Below, piece after piece: positions 36,078 to 44,845 of a stretch of DNA of 64,000 nucleotides. The stretch is from Sphingobacterium faecale. GTDB lineage: Bacteria; Bacteroidota; Bacteroidia; Sphingobacteriales; Sphingobacteriaceae. The translations under genes and the position numbers were made by a program. How positions within the stretch are numbered: the stretch's first letter is position 1; each line of letters starts with the position of its first letter. The stretch spans positions 310,001 to 374,000 of the forward strand of contig NZ_JAERTY010000009.1 of NCBI RefSeq assembly GCF_016746095.1, read 5' to 3'. The notes beneath the pieces are model-generated. The model was not told where the DNA came from. It was given only the letters and a program-made list of their open reading frames with translations, and did not search any database.

Positions 36078-37094
36078 TTACTTTAACCGTTCTGTTCTAG
36101 CCAACTGTTCCTCATTGGCTAACTGCAATTTTTTATTTTCATGAATCACCGATGGTGGGTTGAACGCCAAGTAATGATTGGCTCCAATCACCGACTCGTG
36201 GTCCACCGGCGTAGGCTCTTCCAGTGTCCAGTCCGAAGTATGTTTGGTTTCAAAACGGCAAGTATTACAGATAAAGTCTTCTACTTCTCCATATTCATCT
36301 TTTCTGCCCGTAACCCGTAATACCTCATCCCCTTTGTACCAGAGTGTCACTTTGCCAGCACAAGTAGGACAATTCCGATGAGCATCGACAGGTTTTGTAA
36401 ACCACACGCGGTTTTTAAAACGAAACGTCTTATCCGTCAAAGCTCCCACAGGACATACGTCGATAACATTACCCACAAAATCGTGATCCAATGCCTTTTC
36501 TATAAAAGTCGAAATCTCTGAATGATCACCTCTGTTCAACACACCATGCTCCCGTTCCTCTGTCAGTTGATTGGCCACGTATACACAACGGTAACATAGA
36601 ATACAACGATTCATATGTAACTGTATCTTATCACCAATATCAATACGTTCAAACGTACGACGCTCAAATTCATAACGTGTCCCCTCATTACCATGTTCAT
36701 ACCCCAGATCCTGTAATTTACACTCTCCAGCCTGGTCACATACCGGACAGTCCAAAGGGTGATTGATCAAGAGCATCTCCACAACTCCTTTTCGAGCTTC
36801 AACAACATCGGGTGACGTGATATTCTGTACCTCCATACCATCCATGACAGTCGTACGACAAGATGCTACGAGCTTCGGCATAGGACGCGGATCCTTCTCG
36901 GAACCCTTAGACACTTTGACCAGACAAGTACGGCACTTACCCCCAGTTCCTTCCAACTTAGAATAGTAGCACATCGCGGGCGGAACAATATCTCCACCGA
37001 TCTGACGTGCTGCATTTAGAATAGTAGTCCCAGGATCTACCTCTACAGGTATACCATCGATCGTTACTTTAAATTTTACAACTTCTTCAGCCAT
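36078..37094 (-). CDS. nuoG: NADH-quinone oxidoreductase subunit G, short form
   Basis: A 338-residue iron-sulfur subunit. N-terminal 2Fe-2S domain (Cys42, 54, 57, 79), then the His/Cys site HPLDCPVCDQAGEC (His112, Cys116, 119, 125), then Cys164, 167, 170 and 214 for a 4Fe-4S cluster, and a last Cys-pair module (CPTC at 242 and CNTC near 271). The protein stops after this and lacks the 400-500 residue molybdopterin-oxidoreductase-like domain of E. coli NuoG. No frameshift or remnant follows; nuoH begins 7 bp later. Such short forms are, to my knowledge, normal in related Bacteroidetes, so I treat it as a functional lineage variant, not a pseudogene. Confidence 0.93.
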   Translation of the reverse strand: MAEEVVKFKVTIDGIPVEVDPGTTILNAARQIGGDIVPPAMCYYSKLEGTGGKCRTCLVKVSKGSEKDPRPMPKLVASCRTTVMDGMEVQNITSPDVVEARKGVVEMLLINHPLDCPVCDQAGECKLQDLGYEHGNEGTRYEFERRTFERIDIGDKIQLHMNRCILCYRCVYVANQLTEEREHGVLNRGDHSEISTFIEKALDHDFVGNVIDVCPVGALTDKTFRFKNRVWFTKPVDAHRNCPTCAGKVTLWYKGDEVLRVTGRKDEYGEVEDFICNTCRFETKHTSDWTLEEPTPVDHESVIGANHYLAFNPPSVIHENKKLQLANEEQLARTERLK

Positions 37095-37125
37095 CGTTTC
37101 TGCTTTCTACTAGATAATTATCCCT

Positions 37126-38481
37126 TTACTGCATTACAGGTTTTATAGGATCCGCATAGTGTGCCAGTCCATAATTCCGCGATTGTGACTCTCCCGAATG
37201 AAGTACATGCCATTCGAATTCATCCCTAAAGTGCCGGATTGCCGCAGCAACAGGCCATGCCGCAGCATCACCTAGCGGGCAAATAGTATTCCCTTCTATT
37301 TTGCGTTGGATATCCCACAACAAGTCAATATCCGCAATAGTGCCTTGTCCGTGCTCGATTTTATACAGCACTTTCTCCATCCATCCTGTCCCCTCACGAC
37401 AAGGCGAACATTGTCCACAGCTTTCGTGATGATAGAAGCGCGTAAAGTTCCAGGTATTGCGGACAATACATTGGTCCTCATCAAATACAATGAAACCACC
37501 CGATCCCATCATCGTACCCGTTTGGAATCCACCGTCCGCTAAAGACTCATACGTCATTAAGCGGGCATCACTGTTGATCGTCTTACAGATCAGGTTAGCA
37601 GGCAGGATCGGAACGGAAGATCCTCCAGCGACCAAAGCCTTTAACCGTTTTCCATTGGCTATACCTCCACAATACTCGTCCGAGTAAATAAACTCCTCGA
37701 CAGGTACCCCCAACTCAATCTCATACACTCCAGGATTTTTCACATTTCCACCCGCGGAGATTAGTTTCGTTCCTGTACTGCGTTCTATACCAATCTTTGC
37801 ATACTCTTCGCCTCCATCATTTATGATCGGCACAACAGATGCAATAGACTCAACATTATTTACAACCGTAGGGCATCCCCAAAGCCCAGCAACCGCCGGA
37901 AATGGCGGTTTAATACGTGGATTACCACGCTTACCTTCCAACGATTCCAAAAGAGCCGTCTCTTCTCCACATATATAAGCCCCACCACCCGGTTGTACAT
38001 AGATTTCTAAGTCATAGCCGGTGCCGAGTATATTCTTACCTAAAAGTCCCGCAGCTTTCGTTTCGGCTATGGCACGTTCTAAAATTCGAATCTGCGGCAT
38101 CATCTCCCCCCGCACATAGATATACGACGTATTGGTACCTAGCGCATAACTCGAGACAATCATTCCCTCAATTAATGCGTGGGGGATATGCGTCATCAAA
38201 TATCTATCCTTGAAAGTTCCTGGTTCCGATTCGTCCCCATTGCACACCAAGTACCGAGAAACACCCTCTGGTTTTGCCAAGAAACTCCACTTCATCCCCG
38301 TAGGGAATCCGGCGCCGCCACGTCCACGTAATCCAGATTTCTTAACTTCCTCTACGACATCGTCAGGAGACATGTTTTTTAATGCTTTTTCTACAGCACG
38401 GTATCCCCCTTTTTGGCGATAGACGTCAAAAGTTTGAATACCCGGCTCATTGATATGCTCTAATAATAATTTACGTCCCAT
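37126..38481 (-). CDS. nuoF: NADH-quinone oxidoreductase subunit F
   Basis: A 451-residue subunit that binds NADH and FMN and holds cluster N3. GRGGAGFPTG (53-62) is the nucleotide/FMN motif, GAYICGEETALLESLEGK (168-184) the second FMN motif, and Cys355, 358, 361 and 401 (CGQCSPC, then CPLGDAA) the 4Fe-4S ligands. Its presence with nuoE shows that this complex I has an NADH input module. Five bp after nuoE. Confidence 0.97.
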   Translation of the reverse strand: MGRKLLLEHINEPGIQTFDVYRQKGGYRAVEKALKNMSPDDVVEEVKKSGLRGRGGAGFPTGMKWSFLAKPEGVSRYLVCNGDESEPGTFKDRYLMTHIPHALIEGMIVSSYALGTNTSYIYVRGEMMPQIRILERAIAETKAAGLLGKNILGTGYDLEIYVQPGGGAYICGEETALLESLEGKRGNPRIKPPFPAVAGLWGCPTVVNNVESIASVVPIINDGGEEYAKIGIERSTGTKLISAGGNVKNPGVYEIELGVPVEEFIYSDEYCGGIANGKRLKALVAGGSSVPILPANLICKTINSDARLMTYESLADGGFQTGTMMGSGGFIVFDEDQCIVRNTWNFTRFYHHESCGQCSPCREGTGWMEKVLYKIEHGQGTIADIDLLWDIQRKIEGNTICPLGDAAAWPVAAAIRHFRDEFEWHVLHSGESQSRNYGLAHYADPIKPVMQ

Positions 38482-38486
38482 ATGTT

Positions 38487-39014
38487 TTAAGCTTGCTGTT
38501 TAGCCTTATTTCGTAAAGTATCAATCAACTCATCGACACTCTCTTCTGTTAAATTCTCGTAAAAGGTATATTCCGGTCCTATCTGCAGTACCGGTCCATA
38601 ACCGCAGGCAGCCATACACTCCACTCCACGCCAAGAAAACAGGCCATCAGTCGTAACTTCCCCTTCTTTCACTCCCAAACGTTTTTCAATATGCTGCATA
38701 ATCTTTTCCGCGCCGACTAGGCAACAAGGCCCTGTCCGACACACTTCCAACATGTATTTGCCCTGAGGCCTTAAAAAATACATCGTATAAAAAGTAGCAA
38801 CCTCATATACCTCAATGGGCTGGATATGAAGATAAGCCGCCACCTTATCCATACTAGCTGTACTCAACCATCCATACTCCGCTTGAACGAGGTGAAGAAT
38901 GGGCAGCAATGCTGCCTTTTGGCGACCTTCGGGATATCGAGAAACGATCTCTCCAAACTGCTCTAAAAGTACCGCAGAAAATTCTACCGGTTGGTTCTCT
39001 TGTATACTAAGCAT
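38487..39014 (-). CDS. nuoE: NADH-quinone oxidoreductase subunit E
   Basis: A 175-residue thioredoxin-fold subunit with a 2Fe-2S cluster (N1a). The ligands are Cys92, Cys97, Cys133 and Cys137 in CRTGPC and CMAAC. The helical N-terminal half (ALLPILHLVQAEYGWLS) is typical. Overlaps nuoD by 8 bp, so translation is probably coupled. Confidence 0.96.
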   Translation of the reverse strand: MLSIQENQPVEFSAVLLEQFGEIVSRYPEGRQKAALLPILHLVQAEYGWLSTASMDKVAAYLHIQPIEVYEVATFYTMYFLRPQGKYMLEVCRTGPCCLVGAEKIMQHIEKRLGVKEGEVTTDGLFSWRGVECMAACGYGPVLQIGPEYTFYENLTEESVDELIDTLRNKAKQQA

Positions 39015-40242
39015 CTAATTCTCCCGCTATTACATTTAAACTACTCATATTGATAATCGCATCCGATATCAACATACCGCTACTCATTGGCGCAAACATC
39101 TGATAATTGATAAACGAAGGTCTTCTGAAATGAAGTCGGTAGGGAGTCCTTCCGCCATCGTGTATCAGATAAAATCCAAGTTCACCGTTCGCACCCTCTA
39201 CCGAATGATATACTTCAGATTTTGGAGTATCCCATTCACCCATCACGATTTTGAAATGATAGATCAACGCTTCCATATTATTAAATACCTGCTCTTTTGG
39301 AGGTAGATAAAAATCAGGAACGTCTGCATGAAATATGCCTTTTGGCTCTTTTTCTATTTTTTCCAATGCCTGTTGGATAATACGCATAGACTGCCACATC
39401 TCCGCGTTACGAACCATAAAACGGTCATAGACGTCTCCATTCGTTCCTACAGGAACATCAAACTCAAACTCTTCGTACGAACAATAAGGCGCGGTTACAC
39501 GTACATCATAATCTACACCGGTAGCACGTAAAATCGGGCCGGACCAACAGTAGTCCAAAGCCTGCTCTGGTGTGACCGCTGCCACCCCCGAAGTCCGTTC
39601 TATAAATATACGGTTGCGCACAAACAGCTCTTCAAACTCGCTCAAAACTGGAGGATAGCGCTTTAAAAACTCTCTAATTTTATCAAATGCAACTTCATTG
39701 AAGTCACGTTCAAATCCACCTATACGGCCAATATTTGTAGTCAATCGAGCTCCACATATTTCTTCAAATATCTCATAGATAAATTCCCGCTCCTGCATGA
39801 CATACAAAAAGCCCGAAAACGCCCCTGTATCAACTCCCAAAATACCATTACAGATAATATGGTCAGCAATACGAGCAAGCTCCATGACAATAACACGCAT
39901 ATATTGTACGCGCTTTGGAATCTCGATATCCAACAGCTTCTCGACGGTCATATGCCACCCCATATTATTGATAGGTGACGAACAATAGTTCAAACGATCC
40001 GTCAGTGTTGTAATCTGATAAAAAGGACGGTGCTCCGCTATCTTTTCAAAAGCACGATGTATATAGCCTATCGTAGAGACACCACTCACGATTCGTTCCC
40101 CATCAATCTGCAACACATTCTGAAATACACCATGTGTAGCTGGGTGGGTAGGCCCGAGATTGAGCGTTATCAACTCATCTTGCGGGTCATTATCAAAAAA
40201 AACAGGGCTGTTTGGGGTTATCTTGGTTATTCGGTTACTCAT
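39007..40242 (-). CDS. nuoD: NADH-quinone oxidoreductase subunit D
   Basis: A 411-residue hydrogenase-like subunit lining the quinone site. NLGPTHPATHGVFQ (about 29-42) carries the histidines near the quinone head group; GYIHRAFEKIAEHR and the C-terminal FAPMSSGMLISDAIINMSSLN region are also typical. Separate from nuoC (18 bp gap), not the fused NuoCD of E. coli. Confidence 0.97.
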   Translation of the reverse strand: MSNRITKITPNSPVFFDNDPQDELITLNLGPTHPATHGVFQNVLQIDGERIVSGVSTIGYIHRAFEKIAEHRPFYQITTLTDRLNYCSSPINNMGWHMTVEKLLDIEIPKRVQYMRVIVMELARIADHIICNGILGVDTGAFSGFLYVMQEREFIYEIFEEICGARLTTNIGRIGGFERDFNEVAFDKIREFLKRYPPVLSEFEELFVRNRIFIERTSGVAAVTPEQALDYCWSGPILRATGVDYDVRVTAPYCSYEEFEFDVPVGTNGDVYDRFMVRNAEMWQSMRIIQQALEKIEKEPKGIFHADVPDFYLPPKEQVFNNMEALIYHFKIVMGEWDTPKSEVYHSVEGANGELGFYLIHDGGRTPYRLHFRRPSFINYQMFAPMSSGMLISDAIINMSSLNVIAGELDA

Positions 40243-40260
40243 CTTAATCTACACTTGAAG

Positions 40261-40764
40261 TTAACGGCCAAAATAAAAATCTTTCTTGTCTATCCGATTA
40301 GGATCTTCTAGCGGATATTCTTTCCGCATCGGGAAAACCCCTAAATCGTCCATGTTTAAAATACGTCTCAAATCCGGATGTCCTTCAAAATGAATCCCAA
40401 AAAAATCATAGGTCTCGCGCTCCATCCAATTGGCCCCACTCCATAGGGAGGTAGCCGAAGGTACTGTAGGCTGTTCACCGCCGACAAAGACTTTAATACG
40501 AATACGTATATTCTGAAAAAGATTATGCAGGTGATATACTATTGCATATTGTTTGTTCTGATTGGGATAATGAACAGCTGTAATATCGGTCAAATAGTTT
40601 AACCGGAGCATTTCATCATTCTTGACGAATGCTAGCAACTCCAAAATATCAGCAGACTCCGTCTCTATGGCCAATAGACCGTGCGGCTCACCTAAAAAAC
40701 GAACCCTATCGTTAAAAACAGACTGCAACCGATCGATTATAACTTGATTATCCAACTTATTCAT
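40261..40764 (-). CDS. nuoC: NADH-quinone oxidoreductase subunit C
   Basis: A 167-residue peripheral-arm subunit (30 kDa family). The signature WMERETYDFFGIHFEGHPDLRR is present around residues 110-131, followed by MRKEYPLEDPNR. Overlaps nuoB by 8 bp. The protein is short because nuoD is a separate gene. Confidence 0.95.
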   Translation of the reverse strand: MNKLDNQVIIDRLQSVFNDRVRFLGEPHGLLAIETESADILELLAFVKNDEMLRLNYLTDITAVHYPNQNKQYAIVYHLHNLFQNIRIRIKVFVGGEQPTVPSATSLWSGANWMERETYDFFGIHFEGHPDLRRILNMDDLGVFPMRKEYPLEDPNRIDKKDFYFGR

Positions 40765-41311
40765 TGTTTGCTTCTATTCCGTACTTTTCTAATAATGCTT
40801 TATACTCTGGAGTATTTCTTCGATTCAAGGACTCGCTTTTAACAATTTCTTGAAGCTTCAGCACACCATCTAAAATAGCTTCAGGGCGAGGGGGACAACC
40901 CGGCACATATACATCCACAGGGATGATTTCATCAACTCCCTGAAGAACAGAATACGTGTCAAAAATCCCTCCACTAGATGCGCAAGCTCCAACAGCAATC
41001 ACCCAACGAGGCTCAGCCATCTGTATATAGACCTGCCTCAACACTGGCGCCATTTTTTTGGCAATAGTACCCATCACCAACAGCATATCGGCCTGACGAG
41101 GCGAAAAACTAGGCCGTTCTGCACCAAAACGAGCTAAATCATAGGTAGAACCCATGGTAGCCATAAATTCAATACCGCAACAAGATGTCGCAAAAGGCAA
41201 GGGCCATAGCGAATTCGCTCGAGCCAATCCAATGGCTTTATCTAAGGAAGTGGCAAAAAATCCAGCTCCTTCCACACCCGGAGGCGCTTCGGCTAAGGTA
41301 ACTTTGCTCAT
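40757..41311 (-). CDS. nuoB: NADH-quinone oxidoreductase subunit B
   Basis: A 184-residue subunit holding cluster N2, the last cluster before quinone. Ligands: adjacent Cys44-Cys45 (ATSCCGIEF), Cys110 (GACASSGG) and Cys139 (PGCPPRPE). Also FAAE-equivalent region RFGAERPSFSPRQADMLLV. 92 bp after nuoA. Confidence 0.97.
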   Translation of the reverse strand: MSKVTLAEAPPGVEGAGFFATSLDKAIGLARANSLWPLPFATSCCGIEFMATMGSTYDLARFGAERPSFSPRQADMLLVMGTIAKKMAPVLRQVYIQMAEPRWVIAVGACASSGGIFDTYSVLQGVDEIIPVDVYVPGCPPRPEAILDGVLKLQEIVKSESLNRRNTPEYKALLEKYGIEANNE

Positions 41312-41403
41312 AATTAGTCTTCTTCTTTCCGTAGTTTATTTCTCGGCTCAATATAATATTTTTAATCCTGTATTGAGGCTCAGGATTACTATTTAGAACT
41401 ATT

Positions 41404-41784
41404 CTAATCCCAATCGAGCGCCTTCTTCTTGATCACATAGATAAAGCCCAAAAGCAGCATTCCCATAAAGATAAACATCTCAATAAGTCCCTGCATTCCA
41501 AACTCTCTAAAGTTAACAGCCCAAGGATACATAAATATCACTTCTATATCAAAAATGACAAATAAGATTGCGACAAGGAAGTATTTGATGGAGAAAGGCT
41601 GCCTTGCATTACCCACCACCTCAACACCCGACTCGAAAGAAGAAAGTTTTTTCTCAGACCGTACCTTTGGCCCCAAAAGGTGCGTCCCCACGATAGTAAG
41701 AACTCCGAAACCTGTAGCGACAGCTAATTGAATCAGAATAGGCAGATAATCTACCGGCATATTCTCTATTTGTACGTTTTCCAT
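41404..41784 (-). CDS. nuoA: NADH-quinone oxidoreductase subunit A
   Basis: A 126-residue membrane subunit with three helices, first gene of the fourteen-gene operon. Seen: SSFESGVEVVGNARQPFSIKYFLVAILFVIFDIEV (about 50-84, written here only by its key SFESG and FDIEV parts in family terms), the loop at the quinone entrance. A TAnnTTTG-like box lies 28 nt upstream, just past the terminator of the TPR gene, so the operon probably starts here. Confidence 0.95.
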   Translation of the reverse strand: MENVQIENMPVDYLPILIQLAVATGFGVLTIVGTHLLGPKVRSEKKLSSFESGVEVVGNARQPFSIKYFLVAILFVIFDIEVIFMYPWAVNFREFGMQGLIEMFIFMGMLLLGFIYVIKKKALDWD

Positions 41785-41811
41785 GATCAGTTTAAGTCTC
41801 AGTTATATACA

Positions 41812-41819
41812 CAAAAATA
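41812..41819 (-). promoter_or_regulatory. -7 box of the nuo operon
   Basis: Minus-strand TATTTTTG, matching TAnnTTTG, between the upstream terminator and nuoA. No clear TTTG at -33 (an A/T run at about 41838 instead). Confidence 0.4.
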
Positions 41820-41837
41820 TGAATTTTATCCCCAAAT

Positions 41838-41870
41838 AAAAAGGGGAACTGAATGACAGTTCCCCTTTTT
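41838..41870. terminator. terminator between TPR gene and nuoA
   Basis: Perfect 13 bp stem AAAAAGGGGAACT / AGTTCCCCTTTTT with a 7 nt loop, directly after the TPR gene stop (minus strand). Confidence 0.9.
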
Positions 41871-41889
41871 ATTATTTATATCTAGAAAT

Positions 41890-43620
41890 TTAGCTCTTTA
41901 AATAGTCGATATAAGCCTGAGCCGTTTCATCCTCTGGATTAATCTTGATTGTATTCTCAAAATACTCCAATGCTTTCTTATTTTCACCTTTCAATAAATG
42001 GAAGTATCCAACGTTATTGTAAGAGTCCACCAGTTTAGAAGTTGCATCATCATCCAATGTCTCACCGGCAGCTTGTTTATCTTTCAAGACCTTGATCAAT
42101 TGATCAAAAGCAGGCACAAACAATCCTTTAGTCAATTCTGGAGTCTCTGGGTTAATAACATCCAACTGCATATTCGCATAACCTGTCATATACAGCGCCT
42201 GTACCAAATATTCGTCATAGACTTTTTGATCATTTGATTTCACAATAACGTCAAATGCTTTGATCGCGTCATTCAATTCTTTCGTCGCATCTTCTTCCTT
42301 TTCTTTCTTAGCTGCTCCCGCGCGGAAATTTGCCATTCCCAAGAAGTAATTTGCTTCGTAATAGAAATCCGTTCCCGCCTTCTGCGCAGGTATATTGAAG
42401 ATAGCGGCAGCTACATCATATTTACCTTGACCAAAAGCAACCATACCAGCCGAGCCGATTTCTGGCATCATCTCAGGATTCATTTCTAAAGCCTTCTGCA
42501 AATTAGGAAGTCCTTTAGCAATATTCCCTGCTTCGATGTTTGCTAAACCCGAGAAAAGATAATCGATATCGATCAGACGGCTTTCTTCTGCACCAGCAAA
42601 TAACTTGTCGAAATACTCAACACCTTTCGCATAATCTTTATCTTGGTTGACAGCGATCAAACCTAAATAACGGAACACCTTAGCATCTACCCCCGGTACA
42701 TTAGCCAACTTTTCTGCTACCGTTTTCAACTCGTCATATTTTTGACCATATACCAAGAAATCCGCATAACGTACATTAGCCTCCGGAGACATATCACCTG
42801 TGACCTGCAAATATTTTTTATAACTATCTACAGCCTTTGCAACCTGTGCTTCGTAAGCCGCTTTTTCCTCATCGGTATTATCAGGCATACGTTTCGCCAT
42901 TTGCAACTGTGTCTCTGCTATTTCGCGATATACCGGACCATAGTTAGGGTATTCAGATGCAATATTATTATATTGCTCCAACGCCTCATCAAAAGCAAAT
43001 GCCCGTCTTGTAATTAATGCCTGTTGGACCCTTGCTTTAACCAAGTTCGGGTCTACATTCAATGCATCACGGTAACTCACATAAGCCTGGCTATTATCTT
43101 TTAATCCTAAGAAAGCATCTCCCAATGCTACAGGAACCATAGCATCTTTAGTATTTTTAGCTTTAGCCTGAGTCAAATAATCTACAGCTTTCGCAAAATC
43201 AGGCTTAGGTGCATCAATATATGCACGCCCGATATAATATAGTGGTAAATAGTCTTTCTTTCCTAAAGAAGCTGTTGCTGTCGCAAATTTAGACTCCGCA
43301 GCAGAAGTATTGTTCTTCATCAAATCAACAATACCTAAACCGACACTGTTCAATTGCTCCTTAGGTGCATTGGTCAGACCATTGTTGAAAATCATAGCCG
43401 CTGAATCCACCTTTTCGTTAATCAAATAAATCTGTCCAAGGTAAAAGTAATTCTCACCATCTTTAGCCTTCTTCTCGACCAAATTTTGCAAAATACCTTT
43501 AGCCTTATCGTACTGCTCTGCATCGATAGCAGCCTGAGCATCCTTCAAACTTTGAGCACTTGCTGTACCAACCACAGCCCCAGCTAGTAATAAACTCAAA
43601 AATAATTTGCTTTTTGTCAT
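41890..43620 (-). CDS. secreted TPR protein of the exbB-tonB cluster
   Basis: A 576-residue exported protein, signal peptide to about GTASAQ. Almost the whole mature chain is made of tetratricopeptide repeats (for example YFYLGQIYLINEKVDSAAMIFNNGL in part, AKARVQQALITR-like helices, and the last canonical unit KGENKKALEYFENTIKINP), with two long gaps. TPR proteins act as protein-protein scaffolds, here in the periplasm. It is the last gene of the exbB-exbD-exbD-tonB group, 27 bp after the phosphate-binding-like lipoprotein, and is closed by a strong terminator. Its partner is unknown; the conserved neighbourhood points to TonB-dependent transport or envelope maintenance. Confidence 0.75.
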   Translation of the reverse strand: MTKSKLFLSLLLAGAVVGTASAQSLKDAQAAIDAEQYDKAKGILQNLVEKKAKDGENYFYLGQIYLINEKVDSAAMIFNNGLTNAPKEQLNSVGLGIVDLMKNNTSAAESKFATATASLGKKDYLPLYYIGRAYIDAPKPDFAKAVDYLTQAKAKNTKDAMVPVALGDAFLGLKDNSQAYVSYRDALNVDPNLVKARVQQALITRRAFAFDEALEQYNNIASEYPNYGPVYREIAETQLQMAKRMPDNTDEEKAAYEAQVAKAVDSYKKYLQVTGDMSPEANVRYADFLVYGQKYDELKTVAEKLANVPGVDAKVFRYLGLIAVNQDKDYAKGVEYFDKLFAGAEESRLIDIDYLFSGLANIEAGNIAKGLPNLQKALEMNPEMMPEIGSAGMVAFGQGKYDVAAAIFNIPAQKAGTDFYYEANYFLGMANFRAGAAKKEKEEDATKELNDAIKAFDVIVKSNDQKVYDEYLVQALYMTGYANMQLDVINPETPELTKGLFVPAFDQLIKVLKDKQAAGETLDDDATSKLVDSYNNVGYFHLLKGENKKALEYFENTIKINPEDETAQAYIDYLKS

Positions 43621-43647
43621 AATTCTATCTTGTATTCTAGTTGTTTA

Positions 43648-44553
43648 CTAATTTATTTTATCTCTAATTATTATTTCCCTACCAGGCATTGTATAAGGTA
43701 ATAATCCTGATTTCAAAACTATGCGTTGTCCTCTATCCCCTGTCATGAAAGCTGAGAAGCCGATTCCCAAACCCATATTCGGCTGGTAGTTCAAGACGAA
43801 AATCTCTCGCTTCAAAGGGTATTCCCCTGTAGCTAAACTCGTTTGAGAAGGTTTGACAAATTTCCTTTCGCCCGACTGTTCGTTAACTACGCTCAAGATA
43901 CGAATTTTATCTTTTTCTGAAAAAGAACTTTCTAAAGATAAAAATTGATTATAACTAATCAAGCCAACTTTTCCTTTTTTTTCGGCTACTTCCCTTAGAA
44001 CAGCATCGGCACTGCCCTTTGCCTCCACATACACGCTGGCAACTTTATCAATTTTCCCCAGTTCTCTAAAATAACGGAAGACACTTGAGTTTAGGTTGTC
44101 AAAAATTAACGAGTAATTCTGTGCTTTATTGCCTTTCATCAACTCTATAACATCAGACACTTTTGCACTCGTATCCGCATCGTTAACATTTCCTACCAAA
44201 ATAATGCCATCATACGCAACGTTATAAATCCTTGGCCTAATGGATCTGGCTTCGAATCCCTTTCGCTCGTCCTCAGTCAACTGCCTTGTCAATACTGCGA
44301 AAGCCACATCACCATTTAAAAGACTGTTAACAACCTGTACTTCAGGCTTAGCATGTTCGTCGATTTTAGCATTGTAATATGAACTCTCAAAAACTTCTTT
44401 CTGTTCCAAAAACAAAGGCAAAACGGTTTCGTCTACGGCAACTTGCAACACCCCAGCTAGGATATCATCCTTCTTCTCCTTCTTGGTATTAGAACAACCT
44501 GTAACGCCCAGAGTAACAACACCGATCAACACAGAACAAAAAAACAGCTTCAT
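43648..44553 (-). CDS. PstS-like substrate-binding lipoprotein
   Basis: A 301-residue lipoprotein (signal ending TLGVTGCSNT, lipid-attached Cys near residue 20). The mature part has the periplasmic-binding-protein pattern of the PstS/PBP-like family: LQVAVDETVLPLFLEQKEVF, GDVAFAVLTRQLTEDE, YDGIILVGN and the C-terminal YPLKREIFVLNY. In PstS the corresponding loops bind phosphate. No pst transport genes are nearby; instead the gene sits inside an exbB/exbD/tonB operon, so it may have a different ligand or a sensing role. The ligand cannot be assigned from sequence. Confidence 0.75.
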   Translation of the reverse strand: MKLFFCSVLIGVVTLGVTGCSNTKKEKKDDILAGVLQVAVDETVLPLFLEQKEVFESSYYNAKIDEHAKPEVQVVNSLLNGDVAFAVLTRQLTEDERKGFEARSIRPRIYNVAYDGIILVGNVNDADTSAKVSDVIELMKGNKAQNYSLIFDNLNSSVFRYFRELGKIDKVASVYVEAKGSADAVLREVAEKKGKVGLISYNQFLSLESSFSEKDKIRILSVVNEQSGERKFVKPSQTSLATGEYPLKREIFVLNYQPNMGLGIGFSAFMTGDRGQRIVLKSGLLPYTMPGREIIIRDKIN

Positions 44554-44602
44554 ATACAGTAAGATTTAAAGATTAACAGAAAGATTAATCGCTTATTATT
44601 TT

Positions 44603-44845
44603 TTATCGTAAAAAATTATTTTGCCAAAGTCTAGCAAACCGCATAAAAGAATATACAATTAGTAAGCCACCAAACATATTTTTATACGTCTTGTCGATCT
44701 CTAATGGAAACTGTTTCCAAAAGATAATTAATAGACCTAAAATGAAATAAAAAAGGAACATACATAGGCCTAAAATGGACAGAAATCGCTGTGTTGGCGA
44801 TTTCTGTCTAAATTTATTGCTTCTTGAGTTGTTATTCACACTCAT
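44603..44845 (-). CDS. small two-helix membrane protein
   Basis: An 80-residue protein with two hydrophobic segments (SILGLCMFLFYFILGLLIIF and NMFGGLLIVYSFM) and a basic N-terminus. I take ATG at 44845, which overlaps the tonB stop by one base (TAATG), rather than the ORF start at 44926 inside tonB. That coupling makes it a real gene of the operon although it is short. I do not recognise a family; small proteins of this kind are found at this place in related clusters, I believe, but I cannot verify it. Confidence 0.65.
   Translation of the reverse strand: MSVNNNSRSNKFRQKSPTQRFLSILGLCMFLFYFILGLLIIFWKQFPLEIDKTYKNMFGGLLIVYSFMRFARLWQNNFLR

Noticed and set aside
36078..37094. nuoG as a truncated pseudogene
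   Set aside because: All iron-sulfur ligands are present, there is no remnant of the missing domain, and nuoH follows after 7 bp.
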